From contig JARFPV010000304.1 in assembly GCA_029288115.1 (NCBI GenBank), positions 1-8,085 of the forward strand: a stretch of DNA of 8,085 nt, in the 5' to 3' direction. Under the pieces are notes generated by a model. The model saw only the letters and a program-made list of their open reading frames with translations. It ran no database searches and had not been told where the DNA came from. The position numbers were made by a program, and so were the translations under genes. The DNA comes from Akkermansiaceae bacterium. GTDB lineage: Bacteria; Verrucomicrobiota; Verrucomicrobiia; Verrucomicrobiales; Akkermansiaceae. Within the stretch, counting starts at the first letter, position 1, and the number at the start of each line of letters is the position of its first letter. Positions 1 to 6,296 of this stretch are shown piece after piece.

Positions 1-1
1 A

Positions 2-205
2 GCGCAGGCCGCCCAAAGCAAGCCTGACTTCATCTCCAAAATGTCCATCGCCAGCAAAGAGGCACGCGAAACTCTCTACTGGCTCCGCCTCATCAAAAAA
101 GCCACCCCCGTTCCCGAAGACAAACTACAAGACACCATCCAAGAGGCCACCGAATTGTGCGCCATCACCACCAGTATCGTCAAAACCTCCAAAGAAAACC
201 TTTAA
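2..205 (+). CDS. Four helix bundle protein (23S rRNA intervening-sequence type), 3' end only
   Basis: This is an open frame entering from the left edge and ending at TAA 203-205; 67 codons are visible. The translation contains DFISKMSIASKEARETLYWLRL, split here as DFISKMSIASKEARE + TLYWLRL, which is the hallmark of the S23/intervening-sequence four-helix-bundle family (usually about 115-130 residues), so roughly the second half is present. The family is alpha-helical, forms oligomeric bundles and resembles the Avd accessory protein of diversity-generating retroelements; its cellular role is unknown. Helices are plausible at visible residues 14-35 and 42-63. The 5' end and promoter are outside the window. 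A heptanucleotide repeat array begins 20 bases after the stop, and from memory such genes are often next to such repeats in this group of bacteria. The family call is fairly secure; no function is claimed. Confidence 0.82.
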   Translation, partial: AQAAQSKPDFISKMSIASKEARETLYWLRLIKKATPVPEDKLQDTIQEATELCAITTSIVKTSKENL

Positions 206-216
206 TACCTCACCGC

Positions 217-978
217 ATGTCCAAGAACACTCAACACTCAAAATTCAACACTCAAAACTCGGCGGCAGCCGCCCCCTGCGGCGTCTTGCTCATCGACAAA
301 GAGCCGGGCATGACTTCCCATGATGCCGTCGCCATTTGTCGCCGACAGCTCAAGTTTAAAAAAATCGGACACTGCGGCACACTTGACCCAATGGCGACCG
401 GCCTGCTGATGCTGGTCATTGGCAAAGCCACCAAGATTCAGGACCTACTCATGTCTGAGGACAAGGAGTACAAGGGCACGATGACGCTGGGAATCACGAC
501 TGGATCACAAGACAAAGAAAGTGACATCCTTGAGGAAAAAGAGGTGCCCGCATTCACTGAGGAGCAAATCGACGATGGTTTCAAAAAGTACATGGGCGAC
601 TTTGAACAAACTCCCCCGATGGTATCTGCGATCAAAAAAAACGGTGTACCACTCTACAAACTGGCCCGCAAAGGGATCGAGGTAGAACGTAAACCACGTG
701 CCGTATTCGTTACAGACTATGCCATTGACCGCATCGCTCTACCCGAAGTTGATTTTACCGTGAAGTGCTCGAAAGGATTTTACGTGCGCACCTACGCCCA
801 CGATATTGGTCAGGACCTCGGCTGTGGGGCCCACCTATCAGCCCTGCGCCGCACTCGCTCAGGCAAATTCACCGTCGATCGTGCCATGACCGCCGCCGAC
901 CTAAAAACCGCCTCGCCAGAAGACATTCAAAACGCCATGATCTCGCTCGCCGAAATCTCCCTCATGCGCGGCGCCTAG
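217..978 (+). CDS. truB: tRNA pseudouridine(55) synthase TruB
   Basis: TruB isomerises uridine 55 to pseudouridine in the T-loop of elongator tRNAs in the cytoplasm. The protein is 253 residues from ATG 217. The catalytic motif GHCGTLDPMATGLL lies near residues 51-64, with the nucleophilic Asp at 57. The conserved KEYKGTMTLG segment follows at about 83-92, then PPMVSAIKKNGVPLYKLARKGIEV and CSKGFYVRTYAHDIGQDLGCGAHLSALRRTRSGKF (each joined from shorter conserved blocks). The C-terminal PUA-type extension of longer homologues such as the 314-residue E. coli enzyme is absent or very short. An in-frame ATG at 157 lies inside the preceding gene and gives an unlikely His/Arg-rich leader, so ATG 217 is preferred. 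No clear Shine-Dalgarno sequence precedes it. Residues 4-19 are encoded by a heptad repeat array and GC palindrome, and the family core (GVLLIDK) starts at residue 22. TTG 286 is a possible but poorly supported alternative start. Confidence 0.95.
   Translation: MSKNTQHSKFNTQNSAAAAPCGVLLIDKEPGMTSHDAVAICRRQLKFKKIGHCGTLDPMATGLLMLVIGKATKIQDLLMSEDKEYKGTMTLGITTGSQDKESDILEEKEVPAFTEEQIDDGFKKYMGDFEQTPPMVSAIKKNGVPLYKLARKGIEVERKPRAVFVTDYAIDRIALPEVDFTVKCSKGFYVRTYAHDIGQDLGCGAHLSALRRTRSGKFTVDRAMTAADLKTASPEDIQNAMISLAEISLMRGA
226..273 (+). repeat. Heptanucleotide array A plus GC palindrome, overlapping the truB start
   Basis: Five contiguous 7-base units occupy 226-260: AACACTC, AACACTC, AAAATTC, AACACTC, AAAACTC (consensus AAMAYTC). 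They are followed without a gap by the perfect palindrome GGCGGCAGCCGCC at 261-273 (6-base arms around one A). The array starts 20 bases after the stop of the four-helix-bundle gene and lies inside the truB reading frame. The same two-part arrangement occurs in inverted orientation after truB. Whether this is a mobile, structural or regulatory element is not known. Confidence 0.85.
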
Positions 979-1021
979 CCGCCGCAAGCGGCGGAATGTT
1001 GAGTTTTAAGTTTTGAATTTT
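979..1021 (-). repeat. GC hairpin plus heptad array B, inverted copy after truB
   Basis: Directly after the truB TAG, CCGCCG-CAAG-CGGCGG (979-994) forms a perfect 6-bp stem with a 4-base loop. On the minus strand it is preceded by 7-base units AAAATTC, AAAACTT, AAAACTC, AACATTC (1021 back to 994, last base shared with the hairpin). This is the same 'heptads then GC palindrome' order as the copy at 226-273, in opposite orientation. The hairpin could help end truB transcription or protect its 3' end. The T-rich stretch starts several bases away, so it is not a canonical intrinsic terminator. Bases 998-1017 and 1048-1067 form an imperfect inverted repeat, 16 of 20 positions complementary, with array C. 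Confidence 0.8.
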
Positions 1022-1036
1022 TTAATTCACATCCTT

Positions 1037-1071
1037 TGCACTCAACACTCATAACTTAACACTCAAAATTT
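1037..1071 (+). repeat. Heptanucleotide array C immediately before prfA
   Basis: Five 7-base units, TGCACTC, AACACTC, ATAACTT, AACACTC, AAAATTT, follow the AAMAYTC pattern in degenerate form and end 5 bases before the prfA ATG. No GC palindrome adjoins this copy. It occupies the place where a ribosome binding site would be expected. Together with array B it can form an imperfect long hairpin with a loop of about 30 bases between truB and prfA. Confidence 0.75.
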
Positions 1072-1076
1072 AATCC

Positions 1077-2150
1077 ATGGATTATTCTACTCTCATTTCC
1101 CAACGCCGTGAACGCTTCGCTGAAGTCGAGCAGCTGATCACGGATCCCGATCTCTTTTCCGACCCCAAGCGCGGCAAAGCAGTCATGAGCGAACACGCAC
1201 GCCTCAAAGACCTGCTCGCCATGTGGGAAGAGCTGGAAACAGCCAAGAAAAACCTCGAGGAAAATCGTGAACTCGCCAAGGAGGACGATGAGGAAATCGC
1301 CGAGATGGCGGAAATGGAAATCCCTGAGCTTGAGGCGACCATCGAAAAACTTTCCGAAAGCGTCCAGTATGCGCTTCTGCCACGCGACGAGGCGGAGGAC
1401 CGTGACGCATTGTTAGAGGTTAGATCCGGCGCTGGTGGTGATGAGGCCGCCATCTTTGCAGGTGAGGTCATGCGCATGTACCAACGCTACGCTGAGCAAC
1501 GCAGCTGGAAGTACGAAGTGATCGATGCCATGCCGTCCGAAGCTGGAGGTTTTTCCAAAGCTGTCATGAAAATCACCGGGGAAGAAGTATTCCGCTACTT
1601 GAAATACGAGTCCGGCGTGCACCGAGTCCAGCGTGTCCCCGCTACCGAGACCCAGGGTCGCATTCACACATCCACCTGCACCGTCGCGGTCATGCCCGAG
1701 GCGGAAGACGTCGATGTGGAGCTCAAGATGGAGGAACTCGAAATCAAGGCCACCCGCTCCGGTGGCCCAGGTGGTCAGCACGTCAACACCACCGACTCCG
1801 CCGTTCAAATCACTCACCTCCCCACCGGTATCCAGGTCAAATGTCAGGATGGTCGCTCACAAACCCAGAACAAAGAGAAAGCACTGGAAATCATCCGCGC
1901 CAAACTGTTCGAGGAAAAGCAGCGCAAGCAGGCTGAGGAATACTCCGCCCAGCGCAGGTCACTCATCGGCTCAGGAGATAGGTCGGAAAAAATACGCACT
2001 TACAACTTCCCTCAATCAAGAATCACCGACCACCGGATTGGTTTCACCACCCATAATATGGACGGTGTTTTCGATGGTGATTTATTCGAACTCACCGAAG
2101 CGCTGCAAAAGGAGGAAATGGCGCAGAAGCTCGAGGACGCCGGGATGTAA
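1077..2150 (+). CDS. prfA: Peptide chain release factor 1 (RF1)
   Basis: RF1 recognises UAA and UAG in the ribosomal A site and triggers release of the nascent peptide. The 357-residue product has the usual family length. The N-terminal part (about 1-100) is a charged helical domain 1. The codon-recognition loop carries PAT at 188-190 in RVPATETQGRIHTST, which is the RF1 tripeptide and not the SPF of RF2. The catalytic GGQ is at 232-234 within RSGGPGGQHVNTTDSAV. The C-terminal block with DHRIGFT near 318-324 is also typical. ATG 1077 gives the standard N-terminus. There is no recognisable Shine-Dalgarno sequence, because the upstream bases belong to a heptad repeat array. The gene ends 5 bases before selO, indicating one transcript. 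No prmC methylase gene for the GGQ glutamine is visible next to it. Confidence 0.97.
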   Translation: MDYSTLISQRRERFAEVEQLITDPDLFSDPKRGKAVMSEHARLKDLLAMWEELETAKKNLEENRELAKEDDEEIAEMAEMEIPELEATIEKLSESVQYALLPRDEAEDRDALLEVRSGAGGDEAAIFAGEVMRMYQRYAEQRSWKYEVIDAMPSEAGGFSKAVMKITGEEVFRYLKYESGVHRVQRVPATETQGRIHTSTCTVAVMPEAEDVDVELKMEELEIKATRSGGPGGQHVNTTDSAVQITHLPTGIQVKCQDGRSQTQNKEKALEIIRAKLFEEKQRKQAEEYSAQRRSLIGSGDRSEKIRTYNFPQSRITDHRIGFTTHNMDGVFDGDLFELTEALQKEEMAQKLEDAGM

Positions 2151-2155
2151 CACAG

Positions 2156-3553
2156 ATGTCATCTCAAGCACCAAAACTTGGCCACGCATACGCAAGTCTT
2201 CCTGAGCGTTTTTATTCCCCTGCCAAAGCTGCTAATTTCCCCGACGCGAAACTCATTGAGGTCAATGATCACCTTGCGGAAGAACTAGGAATTGATCCGG
2301 ATTGGCTTCGTTCAATAGCGGGTCTTGGCTTGATCTCAGGCCTAGACCCACCATCAAACGCCAAACCGGTTGCCCAGGTATATGCCGGTCACCAGTTCGG
2401 CGGATTTGTCCCCCGTCTTGGCGATGGCCGGGCGATTCTCATGGGTGAAATGCGTGGCTATGACATCCATCTCAAGGGTACAGGGCCCACAGAGTTTTCA
2501 CGTAACGGAGATGGAAAATCCGCCCTCGGCCCGGTCATTCGGGAATACCTCGTCAGCGAGGCCATGCATGCGCTGGGTGTCCCCACCACACGAGCACTGG
2601 CTGCAGTCACCACGGGCGAATCCGTCATCCGCCAGTTCGGCCCGGAGCCCGGAGGGATCTTCACCCGCGTGGCACGTAGCCATACCCGCGTGGGCACGCT
2701 CCAGTATTTCGCCGCGCAGCAAGACACCGAGGCGCTTGAGATCCTCACTCGGCACTGTATCGATCACATGTATCCAGATGCAGAAGGCGCACTCGGACTG
2801 TTAGAAAAAGTCATCGCACGCCAGGCGGAACTGGTAGCCCACTGGATGTCGCTCGGATTCATCCACGGTGTCATGAATACGGACAACTGCGCTATCTCAG
2901 GTGACACGATCGATTACGGTCCGTGTGCATTCATGGATACCTTTCACCCGCGCTGTGTGTTCAGCTCGATCGATCGCCAAGGGCGATATTCATGGGAAAA
3001 CCAGGCGAAGATCGCCCATTGGAACCTTACTCGTCTCGCAGAAACCTTGCTGCCCCTCATCGACAAAGATGTGGAAAAAGCCAAAGAAAAAGCACAATCA
3101 GCACTCACTCAATTTGCCCCAGAGTTCAGATCAGAATATTTACGCAGGTTCCGCGCCAAGCTAGGTCTCAAAGATGGCTCCGAGTCCTTCATCAATACCA
3201 CATTAAGTCACATGGCGGATACCGGGAAAGACTTCACCATTTTCTTCAGCAAGCTCACAAAGCTGGCTCAGGGTGACGCTAGCGGCGATTATTTCAAAAA
3301 CGACTGGCTAACCTCATGGAGAGCAGAAGGCAAAGCCGATGCCCACTTGATGCGGGCCAACAACCCTGTGCTGATCCCGCGCAACCATCAGGTGCAAAAT
3401 GCCATCCAACAAGCTTACGAAGGAGACTTTTCCCTTTTCCGCCGACTTCTTGAGGCATGGAAAAATCCATTCACTGAGCAGCCAGAGTTTTCTGATCTGG
3501 AAAAGCCCCCGACAGAATCCGAACGCGTGCGGGAAACTTTTTGCGGAACTTGA
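2156..3553 (+). CDS. selO: Protein adenylyltransferase SelO (YdiU/UPF0061 family)
   Basis: SelO is a pseudokinase-fold enzyme that transfers AMP from ATP to protein side chains, with a reported role in redox stress. The 465-residue product shows the family blocks in order: QVYAGHQFGGFVPRLGDGRA (74-93), DIHLKGTGPTEFSRNGDGKS (103-122) with the probable ATP-contacting Lys107, REYLVSEAMHALGVPTTRA (129-147), and RVARSHTRVGTLQYF (171-185). The active-site loop HGVMNTDN (237-244) has candidate base Asp243, and DYGPCAFMD (253-261) carries the candidate metal ligand Asp253. Their 10-residue spacing matches that described for the Pseudomonas enzyme. The protein ends in TFCGT, placing Cys463 third from the end where eukaryotic and some bacterial homologues have selenocysteine, so the C-terminus looks complete. 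The start lies 5 bases after prfA with a weak ribosome site, suggesting translational coupling. Confidence 0.95.
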   Translation: MSSQAPKLGHAYASLPERFYSPAKAANFPDAKLIEVNDHLAEELGIDPDWLRSIAGLGLISGLDPPSNAKPVAQVYAGHQFGGFVPRLGDGRAILMGEMRGYDIHLKGTGPTEFSRNGDGKSALGPVIREYLVSEAMHALGVPTTRALAAVTTGESVIRQFGPEPGGIFTRVARSHTRVGTLQYFAAQQDTEALEILTRHCIDHMYPDAEGALGLLEKVIARQAELVAHWMSLGFIHGVMNTDNCAISGDTIDYGPCAFMDTFHPRCVFSSIDRQGRYSWENQAKIAHWNLTRLAETLLPLIDKDVEKAKEKAQSALTQFAPEFRSEYLRRFRAKLGLKDGSESFINTTLSHMADTGKDFTIFFSKLTKLAQGDASGDYFKNDWLTSWRAEGKADAHLMRANNPVLIPRNHQVQNAIQQAYEGDFSLFRRLLEAWKNPFTEQPEFSDLEKPPTESERVRETFCGT

Positions 3554-3749
3554 TCGCTACTTCAACACCCTTTAATCAGATTACAAAAAGGCCTCCAACG
3601 GCAGCGCCGTGGAAGTTTTGAAAATTCGAATCAAGGCAAGAGACCTTGTTTACGGCGGCTTTCATTTATACCATCAATCAGACAAGAATCTTGTCCACGA
3701 TATACCGATGGATGTCGGTAAGGTGGCCAACTTCGGAATGGATAGCAGG
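3554..3749. other. Convergent intergenic region rich in short stem-loops
   Basis: This stretch separates the selO stop from the stop of the minus-strand gene. No convincing gene is present. It holds several short inverted repeats: ACGGC-AGC-GCCGT (3598-3610), CAAGG-CAAGAGA-CCTTG followed by three T (3632-3651), GACAAG-AAT-CTTGTC (3681-3695) and TACCGA-TGGATG-TCGGTA (3703-3720). They may contribute to ending the two converging transcripts, or protect 3' ends. A small RNA cannot be excluded but has no direct support. Confidence 0.5.
3585..3619. terminator. Candidate bidirectional terminator between selO and the minus-strand gene
   Basis: A GC-rich hairpin with an ACGGC/GCCGT stem, a 3-base loop and further CC/GG pairing across a bulge is flanked by five A on the left (3585-3589) and four T on the right (3616-3619). 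That layout could end selO on the + strand and the long gene on the - strand. The stem is short and the T tract is modest and separated from it, so this is only a candidate. Confidence 0.4.
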
Positions 3750-6152
3750 CTAGTGAATCGAACGGAGCTGCACCTTCTCCGTCGTAGCCTCCAGGTTTTT
3801 GATGATCGCTTGCACGCGACCAGCGTGGTCCTTCAGCCCCTTAGCCTCGCGGTGGCTTAGCAGATCCTGGTTGAGTTGTTTCAGGCGTGGCAACAGCGGT
3901 TTAGCGGCAGCACCATAGGATTCAAGAGCCTTCAGGCATTGCGCGATCCGAGCCTTTTTCCCCCAATTCTGGATCTCCATGACATCGATGCAGAGAGGCA
4001 ACCCCTCTCGGATCCGGTGCTTCGCGAGCAGCTCAAGTCCAGCGACACGAATACCACTGGCAAACATGATTCCACTGGGTGACGGAGTCTTCACCGCTTC
4101 ATGAATCGCAGGCAGCAACGGCCTTATTTCCTCGTAAGAAAATTTTCCATACATACCACCAATCGTTCCGCGCGCGCGACCATCCTGATTTTTTAAGCCG
4201 GCAGCAATGGCCCGGCGCAACAGCTCTCTATCCACACCATCTAGAGACGAACGCCTCAACATCTGCCCGAAGACAGCAAAGCTGAGGTAGCGCTGCTCCA
4301 TCGCACGTGGGTCTTCCTTGGTCGGCCCCTTGGTAAGCATCTCCAACATCTCTGGCAAAACCACCATGGCAGCATCACCCATATGAGAAAGTGCCCGGGC
4401 TGCTTCTACCCGCAACCACAAATCATGATGTTTCAAATTCTTGCGCAAGGCCGGAACTGCCGATGCTGCCCTGCCCTTCAAATGAGCCAGTGCCTGACAA
4501 GCACCATACCGAGCCTCGACCGAAGACAAATCCAACATCTTGATCAGCGCAGGCACCGGAGTAGGAATGTCCTTTCGACGGGCAATCGCCATCGCCGCTC
4601 GTTCACGAACAACCGGCGACCAACTGGTCAGTCGCTCAAACAAATGATCAGCACTCAACTGATCATAGGCAGCATTCCGGTTATTGTTACTCCATCCCCT
4701 GCCATCAATCACCACCGATTTTGCCTGTTTGGCACCAAGGTGTGAAACTTCACCCAGGCCCTTGCCCGTAAGCACAATTTTCTTCAGAGGCATCGCATAA
4801 GCAAGCAGGTAAGCACCCGTAGCGTCCCAATTCCTGGTGCTGTCACCCTTCATTTGTGGTGGCCCCTGATGCGGGAAAGTTCCGTCCCAGCGACGCGCCA
4901 AATCATAATACCACGAGCCATATTCCTCCATCCATGCACCGGTGGCATGCGGACCGGATTGGACAACTCCCGGCATCGCCCATGTCATGTTCCAGAAATT
5001 TCCCGTGTGCCCGGTGTCACGTTCATTACCATGGCATGCCAAACTCATCTTGGAAAAATACCCAGCAGCCTCAGCCTCACCGAGAAGGCTGAAAAGAACG
5101 GCCGCCATGCCATTTTTTCCATTATCATCATGCGTCTGAATCCAAGGTTTATGGTCACCGTAGGGAATGGACCCTTTGCCTACGTAGAAACGAACCAGTT
5201 TGAGACTGCGTTCGATAGCACGGTCAACTTCGGCAGCATTCACTCCCGCCTTACGGGCAAGAACCAGTGATGTCGTCAGAGTAACGCCAGGGGCGTTCAT
5301 CATTCCGTAGCCGACAAGCCGACCATCATCGCCCGCGAACTTGTGACCCCACGAGCCAACAATACTCTGGCCGTTCGATGCTTCAAGCGCGAGTCGACGC
5401 AGGCCCGGCATCACTGAGCTGTCTCCGGTTGCCATGTGATACTCGGCAAGAAGCATGATGACGTAACCATAATACCAAGTTGCCATACCGTTAGCTGAGT
5501 AACCTGATGCCCACTTGGCTTCCCTTTCAATGAGCGCAAGGTATTTATCGTCTCCGCTTGCGAGCAGTGCGAGCGCATTCAGCGAACGGGTGACTGGGTT
5601 TGCTTTGTATCCGGGTTGCGACATCTTTTTCGCAAGTGCTTCACACCCTTGCTTAAGAATACGGGCGGATTTCGGGCAGTCGAATGGTGCAGTCGCACTG
5701 TAGCTGCCGAGTATGGGAAGTTTGATCACCACCTTTTCTTGTTTCCCCTTGCGCCAGCGGACGAGTGAGAGGTTTCCCTTTCCTGCATCTGACTCAGCGG
5801 CGGTCAGTGCCTTGCCAAACTCAGTGCGGGGATCGTATGAAAATGCTTTGCCCGCAACACCAAGAATCACATCTCCTGCTTCAAGAACGCCGTCTGCTGG
5901 AGATTGCTTAGCAACCTCAGTGATATAGATCTGCCGGGCATCACTGGTTTCCATGCGATTGCTGTAAATCCAACCACGCGCACCCGTGGCACCGAGGGTC
6001 CATGTCTGACTCGCTCCAGCAGGAATAGGGTCACCCTTGGTGAAATCAGGCTTGGTCATGCTCTTGCTACGAGCTGCATCAGCATCGGGCAGAACAGATA
6101 TCGAAACAATCAAGGATGCAACAACTGCAATACAAAAGGAGTTCATAATCAT
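3750..6152 (-). CDS. Exported PDZ and HEAT-repeat protein, DUF6288-like, function unknown
   Basis: From ATG 6152 the product has 800 residues. Residues 1-27 look like a signal peptide, with a hydrophobic core FCIAVVASLIVSISVL and an ADA-A cleavage site, so it is probably periplasmic or outer-membrane associated. A conserved-looking block (GATGARGWIYS, about 55-65) leads into a PDZ domain at about 70-143, with SPADG and AGDVILGV as PDZ signatures. LPILGSYSATAPFDCPKS follows. Residues 165-458 are helical with GSW, HDDNGK (341-346) and WxxxYGSWYYDLARRWDGTFPHQG (the Trp/Tyr-rich part near 407-430), suggesting an alpha/alpha toroid. HEAT-like repeats occupy about 513-600 and probably 675-770. I recall this architecture as DUF6288 in planctomycetes and verrucomicrobia, but could not check. 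No protease triad is seen. The start is uncertain: GTG 6218 has a better-spaced GAGGGG but would add 22 residues before the hydrophobic core. It is transcribed alone, divergent from the 6297 gene. Confidence 0.8.
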   Translation of the reverse strand: MIMNSFCIAVVASLIVSISVLPDADAARSKSMTKPDFTKGDPIPAGASQTWTLGATGARGWIYSNRMETSDARQIYITEVAKQSPADGVLEAGDVILGVAGKAFSYDPRTEFGKALTAAESDAGKGNLSLVRWRKGKQEKVVIKLPILGSYSATAPFDCPKSARILKQGCEALAKKMSQPGYKANPVTRSLNALALLASGDDKYLALIEREAKWASGYSANGMATWYYGYVIMLLAEYHMATGDSSVMPGLRRLALEASNGQSIVGSWGHKFAGDDGRLVGYGMMNAPGVTLTTSLVLARKAGVNAAEVDRAIERSLKLVRFYVGKGSIPYGDHKPWIQTHDDNGKNGMAAVLFSLLGEAEAAGYFSKMSLACHGNERDTGHTGNFWNMTWAMPGVVQSGPHATGAWMEEYGSWYYDLARRWDGTFPHQGPPQMKGDSTRNWDATGAYLLAYAMPLKKIVLTGKGLGEVSHLGAKQAKSVVIDGRGWSNNNRNAAYDQLSADHLFERLTSWSPVVRERAAMAIARRKDIPTPVPALIKMLDLSSVEARYGACQALAHLKGRAASAVPALRKNLKHHDLWLRVEAARALSHMGDAAMVVLPEMLEMLTKGPTKEDPRAMEQRYLSFAVFGQMLRRSSLDGVDRELLRRAIAAGLKNQDGRARGTIGGMYGKFSYEEIRPLLPAIHEAVKTPSPSGIMFASGIRVAGLELLAKHRIREGLPLCIDVMEIQNWGKKARIAQCLKALESYGAAAKPLLPRLKQLNQDLLSHREAKGLKDHAGRVQAIIKNLEATTEKVQLRSIH

Positions 6153-6296
6153 GTGGATGTTCTCTGTGTTCGCCCAGAATGAGCCAAATCTTTCAGAGAT
6201 CGAGGTAAAACAGATCACAGATCTACCCCTCTTTTCACATACATTTCACTGATCGTTCATCATCATTTCATCAACTACTGCCACCTTCACAGCGTT

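Noticed and set aside
157..216. Upstream in-frame ATG at 157 as the truB start
   Set aside because: It lies inside the four-helix-bundle gene and gives a His/Arg/Gln-rich leader unlike TruB. ATG 217 falls just after the upstream stop.
226..1071. Heptad arrays as a CRISPR
   Set aside because: Units are 7 bases, contiguous and degenerate, without spacers, and no cas gene is present.
3531..3575. Coding-like remnant KLFAELDRYFNTL in another frame at the end of selO, as if selO were frameshifted
   Set aside because: SelO already has its natural C-terminus TFCGT, and the upstream part of that frame does not look like protein. It is probably chance.
3620..3636. tRNA-like T-loop (TTCGAATC)
   Set aside because: The five bases on each side do not pair and no acceptor, D or anticodon arms can be built around it.
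3609..3860. 83-codon + strand frame with GTG start
   Set aside because: It has no ribosome site, overlaps the end of the long minus-strand gene by over 100 bases and resembles no family.
4079..5270. Several + strand frames (4079-4285, 4383-4745, 4854-5270) within the long minus-strand gene
   Set aside because: They are shadows of the minus-strand gene, rich in His/Pro/Arg/Ser without domains or ribosome sites.
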